This document shows, in pieces, positions 1 through 8,021 of a stretch of 17,952 nt of DNA (position 1 is the stretch's first letter; each line of letters begins with the position of its first letter). Under the pieces are notes generated by a model. That model made no database searches and was not told where the DNA came from. It was given only the letters and a program-made list of their open reading frames with translations. Both the position numbers and the translations under genes were made by a program. Source of the stretch: an uncultured Oscillibacter sp. (GTDB taxonomy: Bacteria > Bacillota > Clostridia > Oscillospirales > Oscillospiraceae); assembly GCA_900770295.1 (NCBI GenBank), contig CAAGJQ010000126.1:1-17952 (forward strand). Direction: 5' to 3'.

Positions 1-1
1 C

Positions 2-562
2 GATCTGGAGGTCATCCGGGACGGGGAAAAGGTGGTCCTGAAGGACTTTCCCATGACCCGGCAGACGTATGCCGGCACCGACGGCAGCACCTACACCGGC
101 TTCGGCCTCTATGTGGGGGACAGTATGGAGGAAGCGACCCTTGGGAACAAGCTGAAATACACCTGGAACACGGCAAAGGACTTTGTCCAGCTGGTGTGGT
201 TCAGTCTGGCGCAGCTGGTCAGCGGAGGAGCGTCCATGGAGGACCTCAGCGGCCCAGTGGGCATCGTGACCACCATCACCGAGGTGGGCTCCGAGGCGGA
301 GACCACCCGGGACGCATGGACGCAGATCTTCTATTTCGCGGCCCTGCTGGCGGTGAACCTGTCCGTCATGAACATGCTGCCCATCCCGGCGCTGGACGGC
401 GGACGGATCTTCTTCCTGGCGGTGGATGCCGTGTCCCTGCTGCTGTTCAAGCGGAAGGTGCCGGAGAAGTACCAGGCGGCCGTCAATACGGCGGGGTTCG
501 TGGTGCTGATGGGCTTCATGCTGCTAGTGACATTCCATGATGTGTTCAAACTGTTCCAATAG
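2..562 (+). CDS. rseP: RseP-family site-2 zinc metalloprotease, C-terminal part (partial)
   Basis: Membrane-embedded M50 (site-2) protease, which cuts transmembrane segments of substrates such as anti-sigma factors. Only the C-terminal ~186 residues are present. The reading frame is open to the left edge, and the HExxH zinc motif must lie outside the window. What is visible: the tail of the PDZ-containing region, the LSGPVGI segment typical of the family, and the third conserved motif NMLPIPALDGGR, whose Asp is a zinc ligand in S2P enzymes. That motif sits within hydrophobic stretches, and a last membrane segment (FVVLMGFMLLVTF) lies close to the C-terminus. The stop codon is 12 bp before ispG, so the two are probably co-transcribed. 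In Clostridia, dxr usually precedes this gene; that is expectation, not seen here. Confidence 0.93.
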   Translation, partial: DLEVIRDGEKVVLKDFPMTRQTYAGTDGSTYTGFGLYVGDSMEEATLGNKLKYTWNTAKDFVQLVWFSLAQLVSGGASMEDLSGPVGIVTTITEVGSEAETTRDAWTQIFYFAALLAVNLSVMNMLPIPALDGGRIFFLAVDAVSLLLFKRKVPEKYQAAVNTAGFVVLMGFMLLVTFHDVFKLFQ

Positions 563-574
563 GAGGGACGTTTC

Positions 575-1612
575 ATGACAAAGCAATTATTCGTGGGCAA
601 GGTCCCCGTGGGCGGCGGCGCCCCGGTGTCCATCCAGTCCATGTGCAATACAAAGACCGATGACGTAGCCGCCACTGTGGCCCAGATCAGGAAGCTGGAG
701 GCCGCCGGATGCGAGATCATCCGGGTGGCCATCCCCGATCAGGCGGCGGCGGAGGCCGTGGACAAGATCAAGGAGCAGATCCACATTCCGCTGATCGCCG
801 ACATCCACTTTAACTACAAGTTCGCCCTGGAGTGCGCGGAGCGGGGCATTGACGCCATCCGCATCAACCCCGGCAACATCGGCGGGGAGGACAAGGTAAA
901 GGCTGTGGCGGACATGTGCCGTAAAAAGCATATCCCCATCCGCATCGGCGTCAACGGCGGCTCCCTGGAAAAGGAGCTGCGGGCCAAGTACGGCGGCGTC
1001 ACAGCCGAGGCCCTGGTGGAGAGCGCCATGGGTCACGTACATCTGCTGAACAAGTTCGACTTCGACGACATCTGCATCTCTGTCAAGTGCTCCGACGTGC
1101 CGCTGACCATGCGGGCCTACACGCTGCTGAGCCAGCAGACGGACTACCCCCTGCACCTGGGCGTCACTGAGGCGGGCACGCCCTCCATGGGCATGGTGAA
1201 GTCCGCCATGGGCATCGGCGGCCTGCTGTGCATGGGCATCGGCGACACCATCCGGGTGACGCTGACCGCCGACCCGGTGGAGGAGATCTACGCCGCCCAC
1301 AAGATTCTGAAAGCCGCGGGGCTGCGGAAGGAGGGCGTGAACCTCATCGCCTGTCCCACCTGCGGCCGCACCCGCATCGACCTTATCCCCATCGCGGAGG
1401 AGGTGGAGCGGCGGCTGGCGAACTGTAAGAAAAACATCACGGTGGCCGTGATGGGCTGCGCTGTCAACGGCCCCGGGGAGGCCTCCGCCGCCGACATCGG
1501 CATCGCCGGCGGCAGGGGAGAGGGTCTGCTATTCCGGAAAGGAGAAATCCTTTACAAGGTTCCCCAGGAGCAGCTTGTGGACGCCCTGATGGCGGAGATT
1601 GAGAAACTTTGA
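575..1612 (+). CDS. ispG: 4-hydroxy-3-methylbut-2-en-1-yl diphosphate synthase (IspG/GcpE)
   Basis: Penultimate enzyme of the non-mevalonate (MEP) isoprenoid pathway. It reductively converts methylerythritol cyclodiphosphate to HMBPP with a [4Fe-4S] cluster. The 345-residue protein is full length for the short bacterial form. It opens with the GGGAPVSIQSM substrate-binding segment (13-23) of the TIM barrel and carries IADIHFNYKFA (74-84) and RINPGNIG (96-103). The C-terminal ferredoxin-like domain has the three cluster cysteines, C260 and C263 (ACPTCGR) and C295 (MGCAVNGPGEA), plus Glu302, the fourth ligand in the family. The start is set by AGGAGGG at 561-567, which overlaps the rseP stop. 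It lies between rseP and polC, an arrangement common in Clostridia, so shared transcription is likely. Confidence 0.97.
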   Translation: MTKQLFVGKVPVGGGAPVSIQSMCNTKTDDVAATVAQIRKLEAAGCEIIRVAIPDQAAAEAVDKIKEQIHIPLIADIHFNYKFALECAERGIDAIRINPGNIGGEDKVKAVADMCRKKHIPIRIGVNGGSLEKELRAKYGGVTAEALVESAMGHVHLLNKFDFDDICISVKCSDVPLTMRAYTLLSQQTDYPLHLGVTEAGTPSMGMVKSAMGIGGLLCMGIGDTIRVTLTADPVEEIYAAHKILKAAGLRKEGVNLIACPTCGRTRIDLIPIAEEVERRLANCKKNITVAVMGCAVNGPGEASAADIGIAGGRGEGLLFRKGEILYKVPQEQLVDALMAEIEKL

Positions 1613-1631
1613 GCCACTTATGACGCATCTG

Positions 1632-1676
1632 CGCAGGGTGCGGTGATTCCGGTATACCGAGTCGCCGCACCCTGCG
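1632..1676 (+). promoter_or_regulatory. Perfect 12-bp hairpin between ispG and polC
   Basis: The arms at 1632-1643 and 1665-1676 are exact reverse complements (CGCAGGGTGCGG / CCGCACCCTGCG). The stem can be extended inwards by about six more pairs, with two G-U wobbles, leaving a small AT-containing loop. No T-run follows, so it does not look like a standard intrinsic terminator. It lies in the 103-bp gap between the ispG stop and the polC start and ends 40 bp before the polC ATG. Plausible roles are mRNA processing or stabilisation, partial attenuation between ispG and polC, or a dispersed palindromic repeat. The sequence alone does not distinguish these. Confidence 0.55.
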
Positions 1677-1715
1677 ATTCGGAACAGAGAAGCGTTCAGG
1701 CAGAGAGGAAGAGCC

Positions 1716-4700
1716 ATGTCAAAGGACATTCCCTTTTTTGAAATGTTTACCGAGCTGCAGCTCTCCGGAGAGCTGCGGCTGAAGCTGGCGGGCGCCGTGC
1801 TGACCGGGGCCTGCATCGACCAGACCGCCATGAGCATCGTGCTGCACCTGCTGGTGAAGTCCCCACTGACGGAGGACGATATCCGGGGCATTCAGAGTGC
1901 CATCCAGGCGGTCTATGGCTTCACGAAGGTGGAGATGGACGTCACCTGCAAGGCGCCTCAGGCCCCCCGGCCCATGCCCCAGGCGTCCCCCGCGCCCGCC
2001 GGAGGCGGCAAGCCGGCGGTGGGGAAGGTGCTGATGGGCAACCCCATCAAGGCCCGGCCCGGTCCCATGAAGGACCTGAACGTGAAAATGGGCACCGCCA
2101 CCGTGGCGGGCAAGGTGTTCGCCTTCGAGTGCCGGGAGACCCGGCGGCCCGGCATGTGGCGCCTGAGCTTCGACATGACGGACTACACCAACTCCGTCAC
2201 CGTCCAGAAGAATCTGACCACCAAGGAGGCCCAGGGCCTGGAGAGCGCCATCAAGACCGGCATGTGGCTGTGCGTCCAGGGCAAGATGGAGCCCACCTGG
2301 GATGGCAAGGACATCCAGCTGAATCCCTATCACATCAACGTCATCGAGCACAAGGAGCGGGAGGACACCGCTCCCGTCAAGCGGGTGGAGCTGCATTTAC
2401 ATACCCGGATGAGCAATATGGACGCCCTGACGGACACCAAGTCCGTCATCCAGGAGGCCATCCGCTGGGGCCATCCCGCTATCGCCATCACGGACCACGG
2501 CGTGGCCCAGTCTTTCCCGGACGCCTGGCACGCCGCAGGGGATAAGATCAAGATTCTGTACGGCGTCGAGGGCTATTTCATCAACAACATTGACGACCGG
2601 GTGGTGGTACACGGCACCCAGGACTGCGGCCTGGACGATGAGTTCGTGTGCTTCGATATCGAGACCACCGGTTTGAAGGTGGACCGGGAGGCCATCACGG
2701 AGATCGGCGCGGTGGTGCTGAAAAACGGCGAGATCGCGGAGCGGTTCCAGACCTTCGTCAACCCCAACCGCCGCCTGACGCCGGAGATCATCGGCCTGAC
2801 GGGCATCACCGACGACATGCTGAAGGACGCCCCGCAACTGAAGGAGGCCCTGACGGAGTTCCTGAAATTCGTCAACGGCCGTCCTCTGGCGGCCCACAAC
2901 GCGGAGTTCGATATCGGCTTCATTCGGGCGGGCTGCAAAAAGGTGGGCCTGGACTTCCATCCCACCTATGTGGACTCCCTGATCCTGGCCCAGAACCTGC
3001 TGCCGGAGCTGGGGAAGTACAAGCTGGACATCGTGGCGGAGCACCTGGACCTGCCCGCCTTCAACCACCACCGGGCCAGCGATGATGCCGCCACGGTGGG
3101 CTATATGCTGATCCCCTTCTGGAAGATGCTCCACGAGCGGGGCATCCACACCCTCCAGGCGGTGAACAGGGAGATGGAGAAGCTGCGGCCCTTGGGCAGC
3201 AAGACCAACCGGTTCCCCAAGCACATCATCCTGCTGGCCCGGAACAAGGTGGGATTGAAAAACCTCTATCAGATGATCTCCGCCTCCAACCTGAAATACT
3301 TCAAGCGGGTGCCCACCATCCCCAAGAGCCTGTTGAACGAGCACCGGGAGGGCATCATAGTGGGCGCGGCCTGCGAGGCCGGCGAGCTGTTCCGGGCCGT
3401 GGCGGACCACAAGGACTGGGACGAGCTGAAGCGCATCGCGGATTATTACGACTATCTGGAGATTCAGCCCCTTTGCAACAACATGTTCATGCTCCGCAAC
3501 GGCGACGTGCAGTCCGAGGAGGAACTGCGGGAGTTCAACCGCACCGTCGTCCGCCTGGGCGACGAGCTGGGCAAGCCCGTCTGCGCCACCGGCGACGTCC
3601 ACTTCCAGGAGCCGGAGGACGAGGTGTACCGCCACATCCTGCTGGCCTCGAAAAAATTCCCGGACGCCAACGCGCCCCTGCCCATCTACTTCAAGACCAC
3701 CGACGAGATGCTGAAGGAGTTCAGCTATCTGGGGGAGGAGAAGGCCTACGAGGTCGTGGTCAGCAACACCCGGCTGGTGGCGGACCAGATCGAGACCTTT
3801 GAGCTGCTGCCCAGCGAGCTGTTCCCGCCCCGCCTGGAGAACTCCGAGGAGGATTTGAACCGCCTGGTCTGGGAGAAGGTCCACCGGCTCTACGGCGAGG
3901 ACCCGCCGAAGCTGATCGTGGACCGCCTGAACGTGGAATTGGGCGGCATTCTGGGCAAGTACGACGTGGTGTACATGTCCGCCCAGAAGCTGGTCCAACG
4001 GTCCCTGGAAAACGGCTATCTGGTGGGCTCTCGAGGGTCCGTTGGCTCGTCGCTGGTAGCCTACATGTCCGGCATCACGGAGGTCAACTCCCTGCCGCCC
4101 CACTACCGCTGCCCCAAGTGCAAAAAAAGCGAGTTCATTCTGGACGGCTCCTACGGCTGCGGCGCCGACATGCCGGACAAGATTTGCCCGGAGTGCGGCA
4201 CCAAGTACGTGAAGGACGGCTTCGACATCCCCTTCGAGACCTTCCTTGGTTACGGCGGCGGCAAGGTGCCGGATATCGACCTGAACTTCTCCGGCGAGTA
4301 CCAGGCCAAGGCTCACCGCCACGCCATCGAGATGTTCGGCGAGACCCAGGTGTTCCGGGCGGGCACCATCGGCACCCTGGCGGAAAAGACCGCCTACGGC
4401 TTCGTGAAGAAGTACCTGGAGGAGAACGGCATCACGGCGGGCCGGGCGGAGGAGAACCGCCTTACCCAGGGCTGCGTGGGCGTCCGGCGCACCACGGGCC
4501 AGCACCCCGGCGGCCTGGTGGTGGTCCCCGATGACAAGGACATGGAGGATTTCTGCCCCGTCCAGCACCCGGCGGACGCCGATGACTCCGACACCATCAC
4601 CACCCATTTTGAATACCACTCCATGGAGGCCAACATCCTGAAGCTGGACATGCTGGGACACGATGACCCCACCATGGTCCGCATGATGCAGGACCTGACC

Positions 4701-5702
4701 GGCGTGGACCCCCACGACATCCCCCTGGACGACCCGGACACCATGTCCATTTTCACCTCCAGTAAGGTGCTGGGCTATGAGAACGACGAGATTCTGGGCC
4801 CCACCGGCGCTGTGGCCATCCCGGAGTTCAACACCCGGTTCACCCGTCAGATGCTGATCGACACCCAGCCCAAGGACTTCAACACCCTGGTGCGGCTGTC
4901 CGGCTTCTCCCACGGTACCGACGTGTGGCTGGGCAACGCCCGGGAGTTGATCGTCAGCGGTACGGCCAGCGTTCTGGAGACGGTGGGCTGCCGTGATGAC
5001 ATCATGCTGTACCTGATCTCCAAGGGCCTGGACCCGAAGATGAGCTTCAAGATCATGGAGAAGGTCCGAAAGGGCAAGGTGAAGAAGGGCGGCTTCGACG
5101 AGGGCTGGGTGGAGGCCATGCGGGAGCACGAGGTCCCGGAGTGGTATATCGAGTCCCTGGCGAAGATCGGCTACCTGTTCCCCAAGGCCCACGCCGTGGC
5201 CTACGTCATGATGGCCTTCCGTATCGCCTGGTACAAGGTCCACGAGCCGCTGGCCTTCTACGCCACCTTCTTCTCCGTCCGGGCCAAGGCCTTTGACGCG
5301 GAGTACTGCTGCGCCGGCAAGGATGCGGTGAAGCGGAAGATCCGGGAGATCGAGAACAACAAAGACGCCACCGCCGTGGAGCAGAACCTGATGACCACGC
5401 TGGAGGTGTGCTACGAGTTCTACCTCCGGGGCTTCCACTTTGACACCATCGATATTTACAAGTCTGACGCCACGAAATTCCTGGTGACGGACAAGGGCCT
5501 GCTGCCGCCCTTTGTCACCGTCCACGGTCTGGGGGAGGCGGCGGCCATCGACACGGTGGAGAAGCGGAAGGGAAAGACCTTTGTCTCCATCGAGGAGTTC
5601 TCCATGTGCTGCAACAAGCTGTCCAAGACCCACATCGAGCAGCTGAAAAAGCTGGGGGCCTTCGCCGGTATGGCGGACACCAGCCAGATCACCCTGTTCT
5701 GA
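1716..5702 (+). CDS. polC: DNA polymerase III alpha subunit, PolC type
   Basis: Replicative DNA polymerase of low-GC-type Gram-positives, with built-in 3'-5' proofreading. The 1328 residues are somewhat shorter than the B. subtilis protein. Domain order: an N-terminal domain (1-75); a Pro/Ala/Gly-rich linker (80-118); an OB-fold (about 125-210); a PHP domain beginning at HLHT (227-230) and interrupted by a DEDD exonuclease, with FDIETTG giving D314 and E316, then HNAEFD and HRASDDA; the rest of PHP; then palm, thumb and fingers. A zinc-ribbon-like cluster has C799, C802, C824 and C827, with C815 between. The catalytic palm motif PDIDLNFSGEYQ places D853 and D855. The last five residues, QITLF, are a beta-clamp-binding motif. 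The start is supported by an AGAGGAAGAG ribosome site. It follows ispG and may share its transcript. Confidence 0.98.
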   Translation: MSKDIPFFEMFTELQLSGELRLKLAGAVLTGACIDQTAMSIVLHLLVKSPLTEDDIRGIQSAIQAVYGFTKVEMDVTCKAPQAPRPMPQASPAPAGGGKPAVGKVLMGNPIKARPGPMKDLNVKMGTATVAGKVFAFECRETRRPGMWRLSFDMTDYTNSVTVQKNLTTKEAQGLESAIKTGMWLCVQGKMEPTWDGKDIQLNPYHINVIEHKEREDTAPVKRVELHLHTRMSNMDALTDTKSVIQEAIRWGHPAIAITDHGVAQSFPDAWHAAGDKIKILYGVEGYFINNIDDRVVVHGTQDCGLDDEFVCFDIETTGLKVDREAITEIGAVVLKNGEIAERFQTFVNPNRRLTPEIIGLTGITDDMLKDAPQLKEALTEFLKFVNGRPLAAHNAEFDIGFIRAGCKKVGLDFHPTYVDSLILAQNLLPELGKYKLDIVAEHLDLPAFNHHRASDDAATVGYMLIPFWKMLHERGIHTLQAVNREMEKLRPLGSKTNRFPKHIILLARNKVGLKNLYQMISASNLKYFKRVPTIPKSLLNEHREGIIVGAACEAGELFRAVADHKDWDELKRIADYYDYLEIQPLCNNMFMLRNGDVQSEEELREFNRTVVRLGDELGKPVCATGDVHFQEPEDEVYRHILLASKKFPDANAPLPIYFKTTDEMLKEFSYLGEEKAYEVVVSNTRLVADQIETFELLPSELFPPRLENSEEDLNRLVWEKVHRLYGEDPPKLIVDRLNVELGGILGKYDVVYMSAQKLVQRSLENGYLVGSRGSVGSSLVAYMSGITEVNSLPPHYRCPKCKKSEFILDGSYGCGADMPDKICPECGTKYVKDGFDIPFETFLGYGGGKVPDIDLNFSGEYQAKAHRHAIEMFGETQVFRAGTIGTLAEKTAYGFVKKYLEENGITAGRAEENRLTQGCVGVRRTTGQHPGGLVVVPDDKDMEDFCPVQHPADADDSDTITTHFEYHSMEANILKLDMLGHDDPTMVRMMQDLTGVDPHDIPLDDPDTMSIFTSSKVLGYENDEILGPTGAVAIPEFNTRFTRQMLIDTQPKDFNTLVRLSGFSHGTDVWLGNARELIVSGTASVLETVGCRDDIMLYLISKGLDPKMSFKIMEKVRKGKVKKGGFDEGWVEAMREHEVPEWYIESLAKIGYLFPKAHAVAYVMMAFRIAWYKVHEPLAFYATFFSVRAKAFDAEYCCAGKDAVKRKIREIENNKDATAVEQNLMTTLEVCYEFYLRGFHFDTIDIYKSDATKFLVTDKGLLPPFVTVHGLGEAAAIDTVEKRKGKTFVSIEEFSMCCNKLSKTHIEQLKKLGAFAGMADTSQITLF

Positions 5703-5762
5703 TGAACTGTTTTTGTGAATTGTGGTATTTGCGACTGACTGGCCGCGCTGTTTCATGTAAAG

Positions 5763-5768
5763 TATAAC
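5763..5768 (+). promoter_or_regulatory. Possible -10 element upstream of the ferritin gene
   Basis: The 103-bp gap after polC turns sharply AT-rich from about 5751. It contains TATAAC (5 of 6 to the -10 consensus) 38 bp before the ferritin start. I see no convincing -35 box at 16-18 bp spacing, so this is a weak call. No hairpin-plus-T-run terminator for polC is visible in the gap, so read-through from polC is also possible. Confidence 0.3.
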
Positions 5769-5805
5769 TTAATAATTGATATATTTTGAAAGGGAGGAAT
5801 CAACC

Positions 5806-6318
5806 ATGCTGAATGCGAAAGTCAAGGAGCTGCTGAACCAGCAGGTCAACAAGGAGTTTTACTCCGCTTATCTGTATCTGGATTTTTCCAACTATTATGA
5901 GTCCCGGGGCCTGGACGGCTTCGCCAACTGGTACAAGATCCAGGCGCAGGAGGAGCGGGACCACGCCCTGCTGTTCTACCAGTATCTGCACAACAACAAC
6001 GAGAACGTGACCCTGGATGCCATCGACAAGCCCGACAAGGTGTTCACCTGCGACATGGACCCCCTGAAGGCCGGTCTGGAGCATGAGATGTACGTGACCT
6101 CTCTCATCAATGACATCTACGCCGCCGCCTATGAGGTGAAGGACTTCCGCACCATGCAGTTCCTGGACTGGTTCGTCAAGGAGCAGGGCGAGGAGGAGAC
6201 CAACGCCAACGACCTGATTTCCAAGATGGAGCTGTTCGGCTCCGACCCCAAGGGCTTGTACATGCTCAACAGCGAGCTCAATGGCCGGGTGTACTCGGCT
6301 CCCTCCCTGGTGCTGTAA
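5806..6318 (+). CDS. ftnA: Ferritin (non-haem, FtnA type)
   Basis: Cytosolic iron-storage protein expected to form a 24-mer shell that oxidises Fe(II) and stores it as mineral. It has 170 residues and is helical throughout. The ferroxidase residues fall at the same numbers as in E. coli FtnA: E17, Y24, E49, E50 and H53 (EERDH), E94, E126, Q127 and E130. The third-iron site is therefore also present, and a non-haem ferritin is favoured over a bacterioferritin or Dps. The frame is open from 5776 with an earlier ATG, but AGGGAGG eight bases before the ATG at 5806 and homology to the family N-terminus decide for 5806. It follows polC by 103 bp and ends at a strong terminator. No clear Fur or PerR box is visible upstream, so iron or peroxide control is unproven. 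Confidence 0.96.
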   Translation: MLNAKVKELLNQQVNKEFYSAYLYLDFSNYYESRGLDGFANWYKIQAQEERDHALLFYQYLHNNNENVTLDAIDKPDKVFTCDMDPLKAGLEHEMYVTSLINDIYAAAYEVKDFRTMQFLDWFVKEQGEEETNANDLISKMELFGSDPKGLYMLNSELNGRVYSAPSLVL

Positions 6319-6326
6319 AAACGTAT

Positions 6327-6361
6327 AAAAAAGGACACCGCCGACGGCGGTGTCCTTTTTT
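6327..6361. terminator. Bidirectional intrinsic terminator (ferritin / thioesterase)
   Basis: A 16-bp perfect stem has arms 6327-6342 and 6346-6361 with a GAC loop. The GC-rich core (GGACACCGCC) is flanked by A6 on the left and T6 on the right. A T-tract therefore follows the hairpin on either strand, and it can end both the ferritin transcript and the convergent thioesterase transcript. The two stop codons are only about 50 bp apart. Confidence 0.92.
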
Positions 6362-6369
6362 GCCTGGAT

Positions 6370-6765
6370 TTATTGTTCCAGTTTGGCGTTGCACTTGGCC
6401 AGAAACTTATCACTTTTGATAATGGCCCGGGTGTGAGTGCCGGAGCCGATGGGACCTTTTTCGTCCCAGGCTTTTACGGCGAAGTCCACCAGTTTGCCGT
6501 TCTCGGAGACAGAGACGATTTCAGCCTCGGCCCAGACCTTCATGCCGATGGGAGTGGGGGCGTCATGGCTGATGTCCAGATGGGTGCCCACGCTGCCAAG
6601 ACCATCTTCCAGGAAGTTCTGCAAAGCGGTCATGGCGGCGTTTTCCATCATGGTGGCCATGAAGGGGGTGCCGAATACCGGAAGGGCACCGGAGCCGATT
6701 GCCGCGGCGGTGAGTTCCTTGGTGACAGTCTGCTCCAGCTGGCACTTGGTTCCAATCAGAATCAT
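6370..6765 (-). CDS. FlK-like hotdog-fold acyl-CoA thioesterase
   Basis: Small cytosolic thioesterase of 131 residues, expected to hydrolyse an acyl-CoA thioester. It resembles the fluoroacetyl-CoA thioesterase FlK. The segment GTPFMATMMENAAM followed by SVGTHLDISHDAPTPIGM is the family core. T33, E41, G60 and H67 sit at the same spacing as the FlK residues T42, E50, G69 and H76 (offsets 8, 19 and 26), so the catalytic set looks intact. At the ungapped position of the FlK lid Phe36 there is Ala27 here, so specificity for fluoroacetyl-CoA is not implied; the natural substrate is unknown. The frame runs upstream to 6876, but AAGGAGG just before 6765 fixes the start. It is a single-gene unit with its own promoter, not part of the pot operon. 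Confidence 0.82.
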   Translation of the reverse strand: MILIGTKCQLEQTVTKELTAAAIGSGALPVFGTPFMATMMENAAMTALQNFLEDGLGSVGTHLDISHDAPTPIGMKVWAEAEIVSVSENGKLVDFAVKAWDEKGPIGSGTHTRAIIKSDKFLAKCNAKLEQ

Positions 6766-6802
6766 GGGAAGTTCCTCCTTGTTATGATGAGATTTCACTC
6801 TC

Positions 6803-6830
6803 AGTGTACACGAAAAATGTAAAATTGCAA
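6803..6830 (-). promoter_or_regulatory. Probable sigma-A promoter of the thioesterase gene
   Basis: On the minus strand a -35 box TTGCAA (6825-6830) is followed after 16 bp by TACACT (6803-6808). Each matches the consensus at 4 of 6 positions. It lies just downstream of the pot operon terminator and about 37 bp before the start codon, which is where the gene would need its own promoter. The A+T richness of the spacer supports the call. Confidence 0.45.
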
Positions 6831-6831
6831 G

Positions 6832-6858
6832 AAAAACCGGCGTCATTCCTGACGCCGG
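6832..6858 (-). terminator. Intrinsic terminator of the pot operon
   Basis: Read on the minus strand, a 9-bp perfect GC-rich stem (CCGGCGTCA / TGACGCCGG, arms 6850-6858 and 6837-6845) with a GGAA loop is followed directly by TTTTTC. It begins 19 bp after the potD stop and separates potA-D from the thioesterase gene, which reads in the same direction. Confidence 0.9.
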
Positions 6859-6876
6859 CTTTATGGCGCGTGGCAA

Positions 6877-7962
6877 TCAGATACCAAGCTTCGTCCAGAG
6901 ATCGTTGTACAGCGTCAGCGTCTCGGCGGGCAGGTTCTCGTACAGGGTGCAGCGGGCCAGCACATCATCGGGAGCGGCCATGATCTCATACAGCTCCTCG
7001 TCCAGAGGCTCGCCGTAGGCCTCCTCGTAATAGGCGGGATACTGCTCCAGCGCCTCGGTGTTGGGGGAGGCGTACCAGATATAGTCCATGTTGGCCAGGC
7101 AGGCATCCGTGCCGGCGATGAAGTTGATCCACTCCTCGGCCTCCTCCTTGTGCTGGGCGTTTTTCAGCACGCACATGGCGTCCACGAACCAGTTGGAGCC
7201 CTCCTCGGGCACCACGTAGGCCAGGTCCTCGTTGTTCTCCAGCATGGTCAGATAGTCGCCGGCGTAGTACATGGCGATGGCGGCGTTGCCACCCTCCATC
7301 TTCTGGAAGACCTCGTCCATGACAAAGGCCTGATACACGCCCTTGCCCTTGGCGTCCGCCAGCAACTCGTAGGCCTCCTGGATCTGGGATTCGTCGGTGG
7401 TATTGATGTCATAGCCCAGGTCCAGCAGGGCGGCGGCCAGGGCGTCCCGGGAGTTGCGGATCATCAGGACCTGTCCGGCGTACTTCTCGTCGAACATGGC
7501 GTCCCAGCTGGTGATCTCCTCGTCCACCATGGTGGTGTTGTAGATGATGCCCAGGGTGCCCCAGGTGTAGGGGACCGTGTACTTGTTATCGGGGTCATAG
7601 CTCAGGCCCTTGTACTGGTCGTCGATCAGGGCGTAGTTGGGGATGTTGTCGTAGTTCAGCTCCGCCAGCATGTCCTCCGCGATCAGACGGCCGATCATAT
7701 AGTCAGAGGGGACGATGACATCGTAGTCGCCGGCGCCGGTTTTCAGCAGGGAGTAGAGGGCTTCGTTGCTCTCGGCGGTCTGGTAGTTGACCTTGATGCC
7801 GGTCTCATCCTCGAATTGATAAATCAGATCCTCGTCGATGTATTCACCCCAGCTGCACACGTTGACGACCCGCTCCTCATTACTGCTGCTTCCACCGCAG
7901 CCGGTCAGGGTCATGGCGGCCACCATCATCATGGCAAGGGCCAAGGCAAGTGTCTTTTTCAA
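6877..7962 (-). CDS. potD: Spermidine/putrescine ABC transporter, substrate-binding lipoprotein PotD
   Basis: Extracellular polyamine-binding protein anchored to the membrane as a lipoprotein. It delivers spermidine or putrescine to PotB/PotC. It has 361 residues. The N-terminus is a lipoprotein signal (MKKTLALALAMMM...) with lipobox LTGC, lipidated at C22, followed by a Gly/Ser linker. The mature part begins VCSWGEYIDEDLI and continues with ETGIKV, SNEALYSLLKTG, YDVIVPSDYMI and PYTWGTLGIIYN, all characteristic of PotD/PotF. The start codon is TTG: GGAGG lies nine bases upstream, and the nearby ATG (7970) opens only a three-codon frame that stops inside the TTG-AAA junction. It is the last gene of potABCD, 59 bp after potC and followed by a terminator. 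Preference between putrescine and spermidine cannot be read from sequence alone. Confidence 0.95.
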   Translation of the reverse strand: MKKTLALALAMMMVAAMTLTGCGGSSSNEERVVNVCSWGEYIDEDLIYQFEDETGIKVNYQTAESNEALYSLLKTGAGDYDVIVPSDYMIGRLIAEDMLAELNYDNIPNYALIDDQYKGLSYDPDNKYTVPYTWGTLGIIYNTTMVDEEITSWDAMFDEKYAGQVLMIRNSRDALAAALLDLGYDINTTDESQIQEAYELLADAKGKGVYQAFVMDEVFQKMEGGNAAIAMYYAGDYLTMLENNEDLAYVVPEEGSNWFVDAMCVLKNAQHKEEAEEWINFIAGTDACLANMDYIWYASPNTEALEQYPAYYEEAYGEPLDEELYEIMAAPDDVLARCTLYENLPAETLTLYNDLWTKLGI

Positions 7963-8021
7963 TTGATCATTCCTCCAGTGGTATTCAGATTCTATTTCAG
8001 GGCCAGAGGCCGTGAAACCGC

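Noticed and set aside
2397..5756. Very long open frame (about 1100 codons) antisense to polC
   Set aside because: It mirrors the GC-rich codon pattern of polC, its product is low-complexity (His, Val, Gly, Leu, Gln) with no known motif, and no ribosome site precedes it.
5751..5800. Possible Fur or PerR box in the AT-rich region before ferritin
   Set aside because: Comparison with the usual 15-19-bp inverted repeats gave poor agreement in the second half-site; the AT-richness alone is not evidence.
5776..5805. Ten-residue longer ferritin starting at 5776
   Set aside because: The extra residues do not match family N-termini, and the ribosome binding site lies downstream of that ATG, directly before 5806.
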